Shown: positions 1-7,498 of the stretch, in pieces
How positions within the stretch are numbered: the stretch's first letter is position 1
Layout: the number at the start of each line of letters is the position of its first letter
NCBI GenBank assembly: GCA_002731665.1
Contig: PCCJ01000067.1
Location: 1-13,888 of the forward strand
Source of the DNA: Actinomycetota bacterium
GTDB taxonomy: Bacteria; Actinomycetota; Acidimicrobiia; Acidimicrobiales; Poriferisodaliceae
Length of the DNA: 13,888 bases
Direction: 5' to 3'
Program-made: the position numbers and the translations under genes
Notes under the pieces: model-generated
Seen by the model: only the letters and a program-made list of their open reading frames with translations
Databases searched by the model: none
Told to the model about the DNA's origin: nothing

Positions 1-201
1 GGTGAGATGCTAGATGATGATAGGTGTGGCCCGTTGGACGCTGCGATGTGGGGAATGAACGAGTTAATATGCGGAAGCTTAGGAAGAGCCCACACACGCG
101 ACGACTGTGTGAAGTATTTCGAAAAAGCGGGCTTTGTTGATATTGAAATTTCGGACTTTGTGCCTAATGTCCTAGTCAGATGCACTGGTTGGCGACCCTA
201 G
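1..201 (+). CDS. C-terminal end of a probable SAM-dependent O-methyltransferase (partial)
   Basis: The frame is open from the first base of the window to a TAG at 199-201, so only the last 66 residues are present and the gene begins upstream. The visible part reads like the end of a class I methyltransferase of the O-methyltransferase (Methyltransf_2) type: an acidic 'E-M-L-D-D-D' turn after a strand, a 'GPLDAAMWGMNEL' helix, a 'GRAHTRDD' segment, then 'YFEKAGFVDIEI' and a final strand ending in 'VRCTGW'. That succession of helix, 'AGF' and two terminal strands is common at the C-terminus of this family. The SAM-binding motifs would lie outside the window, so substrate and exact family cannot be read here. 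It converges on the DUF3105-type gene with a 19-base gap. Confidence 0.55.
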   Translation, partial: GEMLDDDRCGPLDAAMWGMNELICGSLGRAHTRDDCVKYFEKAGFVDIEISDFVPNVLVRCTGWRP

Positions 202-220
202 CGTTCATGTGCCTACTCTT

Positions 221-736
221 CTAGTTTCTCTGAACAGAGTCTACGTTAGCCTCGACAAAGCGATTAATAGCTGCAGTTGTAAGGTCGGTGCAAATTTGTT
301 TCGTGAGGTGGGCAGTCATGACAAAGTCTGAAGGCAAGCCTGAGTTGGGTGCTAAATGTGCTCTTTCGGAGATAGTTGTTTCCCAAGTTGATATTTGACT
401 GTCAGTAACAGCTCTTGGCTTGTATTGGACAAGAATATCTCCCCGTTCTAATATTCCAAGTTGCTCTGAAGGGCTGAGTTGCCTAGGGATAACACGAGGA
501 GCTATCCAAACCTTGTGCGGTCCTGAAGTTGGCGGGTCGCTGAGGTACTCAGTTGGAGTGTCCACTAGAACATGAAGTAAATAATCTGCTGCTCTAGGTT
601 CTCTGATTGTATTCTTGCAGCCCTTGGCATCGTTCTCAGATGCGCACGCGAATAAAAAAGTACTAGCTAACGCCAACAGTAAAAAAAATAGTCGTGGAGT
701 TGAAGGTGAGGCTTTATAGGTATTTGTACGATACAT
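221..736 (-). CDS. DUF3105-family lipoprotein
   Basis: The 171-residue product begins with a charged stretch and a hydrophobic segment (about residues 15-30) that ends in a lipobox, L28-F-A-C31, so it should be a lipoprotein anchored on the outer face of the membrane. The mature part resembles DUF3105: 'PPTSGPH' at 68-74, the 'GILERGDILVQYKP' strand at 94-107, and a C-terminal 'LAPNSGLP...TAHLTKQIC' block. Most members have a His-rich 'LEHG' where this protein has 'LERG' (96-99), so part of the usual conserved His set is missing; H74 remains. Function of the family is unknown. The ATG at 734-736 is preceded on the minus strand by GAGGA about four bases away, which supports this start. It is divergent from the small helical gene, with only eight bases between the start codons. 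Confidence 0.75.
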   Translation of the reverse strand: MYRTNTYKASPSTPRLFFLLLALASTFLFACASENDAKGCKNTIREPRAADYLLHVLVDTPTEYLSDPPTSGPHKVWIAPRVIPRQLSPSEQLGILERGDILVQYKPRAVTDSQISTWETTISERAHLAPNSGLPSDFVMTAHLTKQICTDLTTAAINRFVEANVDSVQRN

Positions 737-744
737 TTTTCCTC

Positions 745-1029
745 ATGATGACCCGTTCAGTGGAGCGCCGTCTGCGACACGTCGCGGATCAAATTCTAAT
801 TCTACGTAAAGAATTGTATTATCTTGATGAAGAGCTCAGGCATCTGCTCGAGGAAGTAGATACTACTCGCATACAAGCATTGTTATCTGAAACACCTATA
901 GCAGAACGCACTCACAGACAAGCATCGCGTCATGCTCAAGTAGTTGGAAAAAGAAAAATAGGTGTCGAGCGTCTACTTCTAGATCTTGACGCCCGCCAAA
1001 ATATCCTACTTGACCGCATCGGTGGGTAA
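745..1029 (+). CDS. Small charged helical (coiled-coil) protein of unknown function
   Basis: This frame encodes 94 residues rich in Arg, Glu and Leu, with heptad-like spacing of leucines (for example 'LRKELYYLDEELRHLLEEV'), then a 'SETPIAER' linker and a second helix ending in 'LLDLDARQNILLDRIGG'. It looks like a short two-helix coiled coil without signal peptide or membrane segment. The frame is open from an ATG at 694, but that would overlap the divergent lipoprotein gene by 43 bases. I prefer the tandem ATGs at 745 or 748, or the GTG at 760. None has a clear ribosome binding site, because the TTTTTCCTC just upstream is the complement of the lipoprotein gene's own site. I recognise no family. 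A location directly before pdtaR suggests, weakly, a conserved neighbour of it. Confidence 0.6.
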   Translation: MMTRSVERRLRHVADQILILRKELYYLDEELRHLLEEVDTTRIQALLSETPIAERTHRQASRHAQVVGKRKIGVERLLLDLDARQNILLDRIGG

Positions 1030-1154
1030 GAAAAGTAAAGATTGCGCTCTGCCGGTGTCATTGTGGGGCAAGACCATTTTTAAAGATAGACTTAGTATCC
1101 TTAAAGCAGGTTGGAGCTGTTTGGCCCCTTTGTTGCTGTCTGATCCTAAAAGGA

Positions 1155-1742
1155 ATGCCGTTGTCTAAAAGAGTCGTAATTGCAGAAGATGAAGCAATTA
1201 TTCGACTGGATTTACGCGAGATGCTTGAGGAAGAAGGCTACACGGTCGTAGGAGAAGCTGGTCGTGGCGATGAAGCCGTTGAGTTGGTGCGACAGCTAGA
1301 TCCAGATCTGTGCATATTTGATATTAAAATGCCTGGATTAGATGGACTAAGTGCGGCTCGAGCGGTGTGTTCCGAAAGAAATGCTGCGGTGGTGATCCTC
1401 ACGGCCTTTAGCCAGCGCAATTTGATTGAACAAGCTCGTGACGCAGGGGTTCTTTCATACCTTGTTAAGCCTTTCCAGCGGGCTGAGCTTGTCTCTGCTA
1501 TTGAAGTAGCCTTAGGTCGTTTTGACGAAATGGTAAAGCTAGAAGAAACAGTGAAAGAGCTTGAAGGTCAGCTTGAATCTAGAAAAATGGTTGACCGTGC
1601 AAAGGGCAAGTTGATGGACCAGTACCAAATGTCTGAAAACGAGGCTTTCGTTTTTGTACAAAAACAGGCAATGAATGATAGGTCCACCATGCTTGTTGTT
1701 GCTCAAAGTGTTCTTGACGGATCGCTGGTACCTGAGGCTTAG
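1155..1742 (+). CDS. pdtaR: ANTAR-domain response regulator, PdtaR type
   Basis: The 195-residue protein has an N-terminal receiver domain (about 5-120) and a C-terminal RNA-binding ANTAR domain (about 132-190). Receiver residues are all present: acidic pair E11/D12, phosphoacceptor D56 in 'IFDIKMPG', T83 in 'ILTAF' and K105 in 'YLVKPF'. A coiled linker (about 124-142) leads to the ANTAR signature 'RAKGKLM' (148-154) with 'SENEAF' and 'VVAQSVLDG'. In the family, phosphorylation by an unlinked histidine kinase (PdtaS in mycobacteria) drives dimerisation and binding to paired hexaloop hairpins in nascent RNA, giving antitermination. No kinase gene lies here. The ATG at 1155 abuts AGGA (1151-1154), too close for a good ribosome binding site; TTG at 1161 lies six bases after it and may be the true start. 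Confidence 0.93.
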   Translation: MPLSKRVVIAEDEAIIRLDLREMLEEEGYTVVGEAGRGDEAVELVRQLDPDLCIFDIKMPGLDGLSAARAVCSERNAAVVILTAFSQRNLIEQARDAGVLSYLVKPFQRAELVSAIEVALGRFDEMVKLEETVKELEGQLESRKMVDRAKGKLMDQYQMSENEAFVFVQKQAMNDRSTMLVVAQSVLDGSLVPEA

Positions 1743-1810
1743 CGCCCAGTCTTAAAAACATTCGTTGGCATTGCTGCGGATACTGGTTCGTAGCGCTTAG
1801 AGTCGGCTTT

Positions 1811-4486
1811 GTGGCAAAGTTAGTTTTCTTAGATGGCAATTCACTTACGTATAGAGCATTTTTTGCCTTGCCTGCTGATATGGCTAATAGCTCAGGTCAA
1901 GTGACGAACGCGGTGTACGGCTTTACCGTGATGTTGATTAACTTAATCAGGGACCATGAGCCTGACGGGTTAGTGGTGGCATTTGATAGACCTGAACCAA
2001 CTTTTAGACACCTAATGTTGCCTGAATATAAAGCACAACGTGAACCCACTTCTGAGCTTCTAGTTCAACAGTTTCCGTTGGTGAGAAATGTATTGGACGT
2101 CCTGGAAATCCCAGCGGTTGAAACTATCGGGTTCGAAGCAGATGATGCTCTCGCGACTTTGGCCACCAGAGCAGCCGCTAATGGCGACGAGGCTGTGATC
2201 GTGACTGGGGATCGCGATCTGTACCAAATGGTTAGTGATCCATTGATTCGTGTTCTCTATAACCGACGTGGGGTTTCTGACTACGCGCTATATGACGAGG
2301 CTGGAATTAAGGATAGGACTGGCGTTAGTCCTGCTAGATACGCGATGTATGCAGCTCTACGCGGTGACACTTCAGACAACTTGCCAGGGGTCCCAGGTGT
2401 TGGAGAGAAGACCGCTGCGAGGTTGATTAATGAATACGGTGACCTCGACGGCATTTTCGCCAATGTAGATAAACAAACACCAAAACTCCGAGAAAATTTG
2501 AAGATGTTTGAGGAGCGAGCGAGAACAAACCATAAGGCGATGATCCTGCGAGAAGACGTTCCGATCGAGTTAGATGTTACTGACGTGCGTTGGGGAGAGC
2601 TAGATGCTTCCGCAGTAAAAAACTTGTTCGAAGAACTTGAGTTTGTGTCGTTGTATGAACGTTTGAATGAAATACTACAAGGGCGATTACCAGCGCTGGA
2701 AAATTCATATGGGATTCTCGAAACACCTGCGTTTGTTGAGGGGAATAGCGAAGAGAAGGCACGGTTTCTTGCCCAGTTGATTGATGAGAAAAATCGCACA
2801 TTGCCTGTGGGATGGATGACTTCGCCTAGTGGTTTCCTTGCGGCTCTTGCAATCGCAACGGATGTTAAGTCCGGAAAAGTGCTGTGCCTGAATGAAGTAG
2901 ATCTTACTGATACGGACGTAAAGGCTCAGTTGAGAAGATTGGCCTCTGGCGTAGATTGCCGTATCGACACACATGATGCGAAAGGCCTCGTTAAAGCCCT
3001 GTCGTTGATGGAAGTAGAGATGGCTTGTCTTCGGTTAGATACGGCGGTCGCGTCTTACCTAATAGACCCATCAGAAAGTAAATATCTTTTAGACGAAATC
3101 TTGTTTCGCTACTGCCAGATAAAGCTACCTGATGCAGATTTAGCTCAAGAAGGTCAATTAGATTTTGATCATGTGGCGGTCGGTGTTGAAACGAAGACTG
3201 CTATTGATGCTTTATGTGTTGCTCACGTATCGCAAGCTCTAAGTGAGTTACTCGAAGCAAAAAACATGAATTATCTTTATGAAGAAATAGAGCGTCCTTT
3301 AATAGGGGTCTTAGCGCGAATGGAGCAAACTGGTGTTGCAATCGATTTGCCCGAACTAACCAGTCTGCGTGACCGGCTCGTGTCAGAAGTTGGACGTTTA
3401 GAGCAAGAAATTCACGAGGCTGCGGGGCGTACGTTTAACGTAAATTCTACAAAACAATTACGTGAAGTTTTGTTTGAAGATTTACAACTGACCCCCCAAA
3501 AAAAGACGAAAACTGGTTTCTCAACGGACGCAGCTTCACTAGAAAAAATTCGAGATCAGCACCCAGTGGTCGAGATGTTGATCAGCTATCGAGAAGTAGA
3601 AAAGCTGCGCTCGACTTATGGTCAAGGATTACTTGATGTGGTGGGCGCTGACGGCCGTATCCACGCAACTTTCAATCAGACTGTTGCTCGAACCGGACGA
3701 CTAAGTTCAGAAGATCCAAACTTGCATAACATTCCGGTTCGCACCGCTCAGGGACGCCAGTTTCGGAGTGCATTCATAGCAACCGAAGGCTTTGAGCTTT
3801 TGGTCGCTGATTATAATCAGATCGAGCTTCGTGTTATTGCCCATCTCTCGGAAGATCCAGGTCTCATAGACGCATTTGCCAAAGGTACTGATATCCATAA
3901 CGCGACTGCTGCATCGGTATTTGGTGTAAGCCCTGAGGATGTCTCGGCAGAACAACGGTCAAAAGCAAAGATGATTAGCTACGGTCTTGCTTACGGAATG
4001 GAAGCGTATGGCTTAGCTCAGCGGCTTCGGGTTTCTAACGGTGAAGCAGCCGAGATTCTTAGCGCTTATTTCCTCGCTTTTCCTAAAGTGAAGTCATTTA
4101 TGGAGACAGTGATAAGTGAGACTAAGGCAAAAGGCTATACAGAAACTATGTTCGGTCGAAGACGCCCTATGCCCGAGCTAAATGCCAGCAATTTTAGGGT
4201 TCGGCAGGCAGCTGAGAGACAAGCTATGAACGCTCCTATTCAGGGCCTAGCAGCCGATATTTTTAAGGTTGCGTTAGTTCGTCTGGATAACGAACTGCGC
4301 CGAACAGGTGCCGCTAGTTGCTTAGTGCTGCAGGTTCATGATGAAGTGATCTTAGAAGTGCATCCTGATGAAAAAAAGCAAATTCTAGATTTGACAGTTG
4401 AAACCATGTGTAAGGCGACTGATTTAAAAGTACCGCTGGAAGTTCATGTTTCAAGTGGAAACTCTTGGGGAGTTGCTAAAGGGTGA
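1811..4486 (+). CDS. polA: DNA polymerase I
   Basis: This full-length 891-residue enzyme fills gaps after excision repair and removes Okazaki-fragment primers. Residues 1-290 form the 5' nuclease: D8, 'EADDA' with E109, D111 and D112, 'TGDRD' with D134 and D136, and the helix-hairpin-helix 'GDTSDNLPGVPGVGEK' at 185-200. Residues about 305-490 match the 3'-5' exonuclease region in position but lack a recognisable Asp-x-Glu motif, so proofreading is probably absent, as in mycobacterial Pol I. The polymerase domain has motif A 'DYNQIELR' (D667), motif B 'KMISYGLAYG' (K720, Y724) and motif C 'VHDE' (D844). Y724 takes the place of the Phe of E. coli and Taq. The start is GTG with no clear ribosome binding site. 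The gene ends 15 bases before the methyltransferase start. Confidence 0.98.
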   Translation: MAKLVFLDGNSLTYRAFFALPADMANSSGQVTNAVYGFTVMLINLIRDHEPDGLVVAFDRPEPTFRHLMLPEYKAQREPTSELLVQQFPLVRNVLDVLEIPAVETIGFEADDALATLATRAAANGDEAVIVTGDRDLYQMVSDPLIRVLYNRRGVSDYALYDEAGIKDRTGVSPARYAMYAALRGDTSDNLPGVPGVGEKTAARLINEYGDLDGIFANVDKQTPKLRENLKMFEERARTNHKAMILREDVPIELDVTDVRWGELDASAVKNLFEELEFVSLYERLNEILQGRLPALENSYGILETPAFVEGNSEEKARFLAQLIDEKNRTLPVGWMTSPSGFLAALAIATDVKSGKVLCLNEVDLTDTDVKAQLRRLASGVDCRIDTHDAKGLVKALSLMEVEMACLRLDTAVASYLIDPSESKYLLDEILFRYCQIKLPDADLAQEGQLDFDHVAVGVETKTAIDALCVAHVSQALSELLEAKNMNYLYEEIERPLIGVLARMEQTGVAIDLPELTSLRDRLVSEVGRLEQEIHEAAGRTFNVNSTKQLREVLFEDLQLTPQKKTKTGFSTDAASLEKIRDQHPVVEMLISYREVEKLRSTYGQGLLDVVGADGRIHATFNQTVARTGRLSSEDPNLHNIPVRTAQGRQFRSAFIATEGFELLVADYNQIELRVIAHLSEDPGLIDAFAKGTDIHNATAASVFGVSPEDVSAEQRSKAKMISYGLAYGMEAYGLAQRLRVSNGEAAEILSAYFLAFPKVKSFMETVISETKAKGYTETMFGRRRPMPELNASNFRVRQAAERQAMNAPIQGLAADIFKVALVRLDNELRRTGAASCLVLQVHDEVILEVHPDEKKQILDLTVETMCKATDLKVPLEVHVSSGNSWGVAKG

Positions 4487-4501
4487 AACGGTAAATTATT
4501 T

Positions 4502-5290
4502 ATGACTACCGATGTTAATGACTCAAGCCACTGGTTTGAGGTCCTTGCGGAGCATATGGGTTCAGCATATCTTCGGTACGCATTTACTAAAGGGACAGTT
4601 CGAGAAGTAGATCGGCTATTTGAAGTTTTTAATTTAAGTGCAGGTGATCGAGTTCTAGATGTCGGATGTGGGCCCGGAAGGCACGCTCTTGAATTGGCTC
4701 GTCGTGGGGTGCAAGTCGTTGGTATAGACATTTCGGAACGGTTTGTGAATATAGCTACTACCGCCGCAAATGATGAGCGCTTAGACAATTTGGTGTCATT
4801 TCGAGTTGCTGATGCTAGAGAATTTTTATTCGAAGATGAGTTTGATTTCGCTATTTCTATGTGTGAAGGGGCTTTCGGTCTTCAGTGTGGCCCAGCTGCG
4901 TCAACCACAAAAGCAAACCTAGAAGGAGACCGAAAGATTTTAGTATCAATGGCCCATTCTCTGGTCGAAGGGGGGAAAGTAGGCGTGGCGGCTTTTTCAT
5001 CATATTTTCAGGTTCTTCATTTAGAAAATGGAAGTGGCGAAAAGTCTGAATTTGATGCAATGAGTGCCACAGCTACTGAACGCACGGAGATTCGAAACCA
5101 GGAAGGAGATGTTGAAGCCGTGACTCTTTGGACCACGTGCTTTACCCCGCGCGAGTTGTGGTTATTAGCTGAATCTGCAGGCCTAGCTCCAGTTTCTGTG
5201 CAGAGCGCGTTTTCTGGTAAAGATTATTCTGATCAAGAACCAGATATCGAAAGCCCTGAATTTTTCCTTGTTGCTCAAAAGCTTTCTTGA
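4502..5290 (+). CDS. Class I SAM-dependent methyltransferase
   Basis: The 262-residue protein has a Rossmann-type methyltransferase core. Motif I 'VLDVGCGPGRH' is at 51-61, the acidic ribose-binding end of the second strand is D76 in 'GIDIS', and 'VADA' at 102-105 supplies the adenine-contact Asp. 'FDFAISMCEGAFG' (114-126) is the post-motif strand typical of Methyltransf_11/25 proteins. The C-terminal third ('CFTPRELWLLAESAGL', then a final 'EFFLVAQK' strand) completes the fold. The substrate cannot be inferred. It follows polA by 15 bases on the same strand, so co-transcription is likely, and precedes the rpsA leader. No strong ribosome binding site lies before the ATG, which agrees with coupling to polA or a weak start. 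Confidence 0.88.
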   Translation: MTTDVNDSSHWFEVLAEHMGSAYLRYAFTKGTVREVDRLFEVFNLSAGDRVLDVGCGPGRHALELARRGVQVVGIDISERFVNIATTAANDERLDNLVSFRVADAREFLFEDEFDFAISMCEGAFGLQCGPAASTTKANLEGDRKILVSMAHSLVEGGKVGVAAFSSYFQVLHLENGSGEKSEFDAMSATATERTEIRNQEGDVEAVTLWTTCFTPRELWLLAESAGLAPVSVQSAFSGKDYSDQEPDIESPEFFLVAQKLS

Positions 5291-5325
5291 GGTGAGATGC
5301 ATGAGCGTGGGGTTCGCGTTGTTAC

Positions 5326-5337
5326 TTCGGGTAGAAT
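5326..5337 (+). promoter_or_regulatory. Possible rpsA promoter -10 element
   Basis: TAGAAT at 5332-5337 matches the -10 consensus at five of six positions and lies in the gap between the methyltransferase and rpsA. No convincing -35 hexamer sits 16-18 bases upstream. If real, transcription would begin near 5344 and give rpsA an untranslated leader of about 65 bases. This is a pattern match only. Confidence 0.3.
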
Positions 5338-5409
5338 AGTTGCCTGTGTAAGACGTGGCTCCGCTCACTCGTCCACACACTCCTATTGCCTAGCCCCGAG
5401 CGTTGCGAC

Positions 5410-6804
5410 GTGTCTGAAACAACAGAATTTGGCAGCTTTACTGATGCCGGCGAATATATCCCTCGTATTGTCATCGAGAATGATCTCGGATCTATGTCGT
5501 TCGAGGAGGCAATTAATGGAACCGTCGTCGAATTTAGCGACGGAGACCTAGTTAAAGGAACAGTAGTCCGAATCGACCGTGACGAAGTCCTACTCGACAT
5601 CGGGTTTAAGTCCGAAGGTGTTATTCCAAGTCGTGAACTCTCGATTCGTAATGGTGTCGATCCTTCAGAAATAGTTTCGCTTGGTGAAGAGATTGAAGCA
5701 CTAGTGCTTCAGAAAGAAGATCAAGAAGGACGTCTAGTTCTTTCTAAGAAGCGTGCTCAGTATGAACGGGCATGGGGTCGTATCGAAGAAGTTAAAGAAG
5801 CTGAAGGCGTTGTCTCGGGCCTTGTTATCGAAGTCGTTAAGGGCGGTCTAATCGTTGACATCGGACTACGAGGGTTCTTGCCGGCTTCATTAGTTGAACT
5901 TCGTCGAGTTCGAGACCTTGCGCCCTATATCGGTATGGAACTTGAAGCAAAAATTATTGAACTTGACAAAAACCGAAACAATGTTGTGTTGTCGAGGCGT
6001 GCATGGTTGGAAGAGACTCAGAAAGACCAACGCGATAGCTTCTTGGACAATTTGAAGCCAGGCGAAAAGAGAAGCGGCGTCGTTTCCTCTGTCGTCAGCT
6101 TCGGTGCATTCGTCGATTTAGGCGGCATGGACGGTTTGATCCACGTATCAGAGCTCTCTTGGAAGCATGTTGATCATCCATCCTCTGTGGTAACGGTTGG
6201 AGATGAAGTAGATGTTGAAGTGTTGGAAGTCGATCGCGAAAGAGAGAGAATTTCGTTATCGCTGAAGGCTACTCAAACAGACCCATGGCAAGAATTTGCC
6301 AATAGCCACCAGGTTGGAGAATTAGTTTACGGACGAGTTACCAAGCTTGTGCCATTTGGATCTTTCGTCCAAGTCGGTCCAGGTATCGAAGGCCTTGTTC
6401 ACATATCGGAAATGTCTGCGCATCACGTTGATTTGCCAGAGCAGGTAGTTACACCTGGTGAGGAACTATGGGTTAAGATCATAGACCTCGATTTGCAGCG
6501 ACGTAGGATAAGTCTTTCCATTAAGCAAGCCGCTGAAGGCGGAGTCGTAGCAGCTGAGTACCAAGCTGCTTTCGGTGAGCACCAGTATGATTCATCTGGA
6601 AACTTTATTGGTGAATTCGAAGATATGGCTGCTGATGGAGAAGAGTCGGAAGCCGAAAGGGCATGGCGAGAGTATTACGAAGAGCACGGCGAGGAAGCTT
6701 ATCGCCAAGCGATTGCTGAGTACGAAGAGCAGCCTGCCGATGGTGAGTTAAGTGCCGAAGACACTGATGAAACGCCACCAGCAGAAGTAGCTGAAGAAGT
6801 TTAG
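5410..6804 (+). CDS. rpsA: 30S ribosomal protein S1
   Basis: S1 binds mRNA and the 30S subunit and aids initiation. Counting from the upstream TTG at 5386, which gives 472 residues, there are four S1 (OB-fold) repeats: about 53-122, 140-205, 226-294 and 311-380. Each carries the family pattern, for example 'VSFGAFVDLGGMDGLIHVSE' (237-256). Blocks such as 'GRLVLSKKRAQYERAW' and 'IIELDKNRNNVVLSRRAWLE' agree closely with mycobacterial RpsA as I recall it. The four-repeat form with a disordered tail is actinobacterial; E. coli S1 has six. The tail (about 395-472) is very acidic. I chose GTG 5410 ('MSETTEFG') over TTG 5386, but neither has a Shine-Dalgarno sequence, which is usual for rpsA. coaE starts 8 bases after the stop. 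Confidence 0.97.
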   Translation: MSETTEFGSFTDAGEYIPRIVIENDLGSMSFEEAINGTVVEFSDGDLVKGTVVRIDRDEVLLDIGFKSEGVIPSRELSIRNGVDPSEIVSLGEEIEALVLQKEDQEGRLVLSKKRAQYERAWGRIEEVKEAEGVVSGLVIEVVKGGLIVDIGLRGFLPASLVELRRVRDLAPYIGMELEAKIIELDKNRNNVVLSRRAWLEETQKDQRDSFLDNLKPGEKRSGVVSSVVSFGAFVDLGGMDGLIHVSELSWKHVDHPSSVVTVGDEVDVEVLEVDRERERISLSLKATQTDPWQEFANSHQVGELVYGRVTKLVPFGSFVQVGPGIEGLVHISEMSAHHVDLPEQVVTPGEELWVKIIDLDLQRRRISLSIKQAAEGGVVAAEYQAAFGEHQYDSSGNFIGEFEDMAADGEESEAERAWREYYEEHGEEAYRQAIAEYEEQPADGELSAEDTDETPPAEVAEEV

Positions 6805-6812
6805 AGTTTGAA

Positions 6813-7448
6813 GTGAGAGTTATAGGGCTCACAGGCGGAATAGGCAGCGGTAAAAGTACAGTTTCTGAGAGACTTGTTGCTGAAGGAGCGGTGCTGATAG
6901 ACGCGGACGCAATAGTAAAAGAGATGCAACAGCCTGGGAAAACAGTTTACTTAGATATTGTTTCTAGGTTTGGTGATGAAGTCGTTGATACAGACGGCTC
7001 CCTATTGCGTTCTGCTATAGCTAACATTGTCTTTAACGATAAAGATGCACTTAGAGACCTGAATCAGTTAGTGCACCCACCTGTGAACAAGGAGATTCGG
7101 CGCCGGATAAGAAATGAAACTGACACAGACAATCTAGTCGTTCTAGACATACCATTATTGATTGAAGGATTGTTGGATGGCGGACGGCCCCGTTACATAG
7201 TAAGCGGAATCCTTGTGGTCGATACACCAGTTGATCTGGCTGTGCAAAGGCTTGTGGCCTACCGGGGTTTTAGTGAAGATGACGCTCGGGCCAGAATGAA
7301 TTCTCAGGTGCCTCGTGAAAAAAGGCTAGAGCTAGCAGATTTTGTGGTTCGAAATGATGGTGAGCCTTCGCTGCTCGATGAACAAATACCAAAGGTGTTG
7401 ACGTGGGCAAGCCAACTTAAAGAAACCCCTGCCACGCCCGAGCCGTGA
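6813..7448 (+). CDS. coaE: Dephospho-CoA kinase
   Basis: CoaE phosphorylates the 3'-hydroxyl of dephospho-CoA, the last step of coenzyme A synthesis, in the cytoplasm. The 211-residue protein shows the P-loop 'GGIGSGKST' (8-16), the 'LIDAD' strand with D30 and D32, 'HP' at 88-89 in the CoA domain, 'LDIPLLIE' at 111-118, and the lid and C-terminal pattern 'RMNSQVPREKR...ADFVVRNDG' (161-183). It ends soon after the kinase domain, so it lacks the GrpB-like extension of mycobacterial CoaE. The start is GTG eight bases after the rpsA stop, without a clear ribosome binding site, which suggests translation coupled to rpsA. It converges with the minus-strand transporter gene across 50 bases in which I see no strong terminator. 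Confidence 0.96.
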   Translation: MRVIGLTGGIGSGKSTVSERLVAEGAVLIDADAIVKEMQQPGKTVYLDIVSRFGDEVVDTDGSLLRSAIANIVFNDKDALRDLNQLVHPPVNKEIRRRIRNETDTDNLVVLDIPLLIEGLLDGGRPRYIVSGILVVDTPVDLAVQRLVAYRGFSEDDARARMNSQVPREKRLELADFVVRNDGEPSLLDEQIPKVLTWASQLKETPATPEP

Positions 7449-7498
7449 CGCTCGTTATGGTCAAAATGGTGTGACAGGACGCTTCATATTCATGGCCA

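Noticed and set aside
1030..1154. Possible promoter (TTGTGG at 1061) or structured RNA upstream of pdtaR
   Set aside because: No -10 element sits at proper spacing and no clear stem was found, so this stretch is reported as having no supported feature.
986..1168. 60-codon ORF between the helical gene and pdtaR
   Set aside because: It overlaps both neighbours, has no ribosome binding site and no family resemblance. The region more likely carries the pdtaR leader.
3491..3504. C6-A7 run in polA as a possible programmed frameshift site
   Set aside because: The frame is conserved on both sides ('KKTKTGFSTD' is standard Pol I sequence) and no truncated or alternative product would make sense.
5297..5551. 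84-codon ORF with GGTGAG just before its ATG, overlapping the rpsA start
   Set aside because: Most of it lies out of frame inside the well-conserved rpsA reading frame. The peptide has no recognisable features and the spacing of the site is poor.
7449..7498. Search for a shared terminator between convergent coaE and the transporter gene
   Set aside because: No GC-rich inverted repeat followed by a T-tract was visible on either strand.
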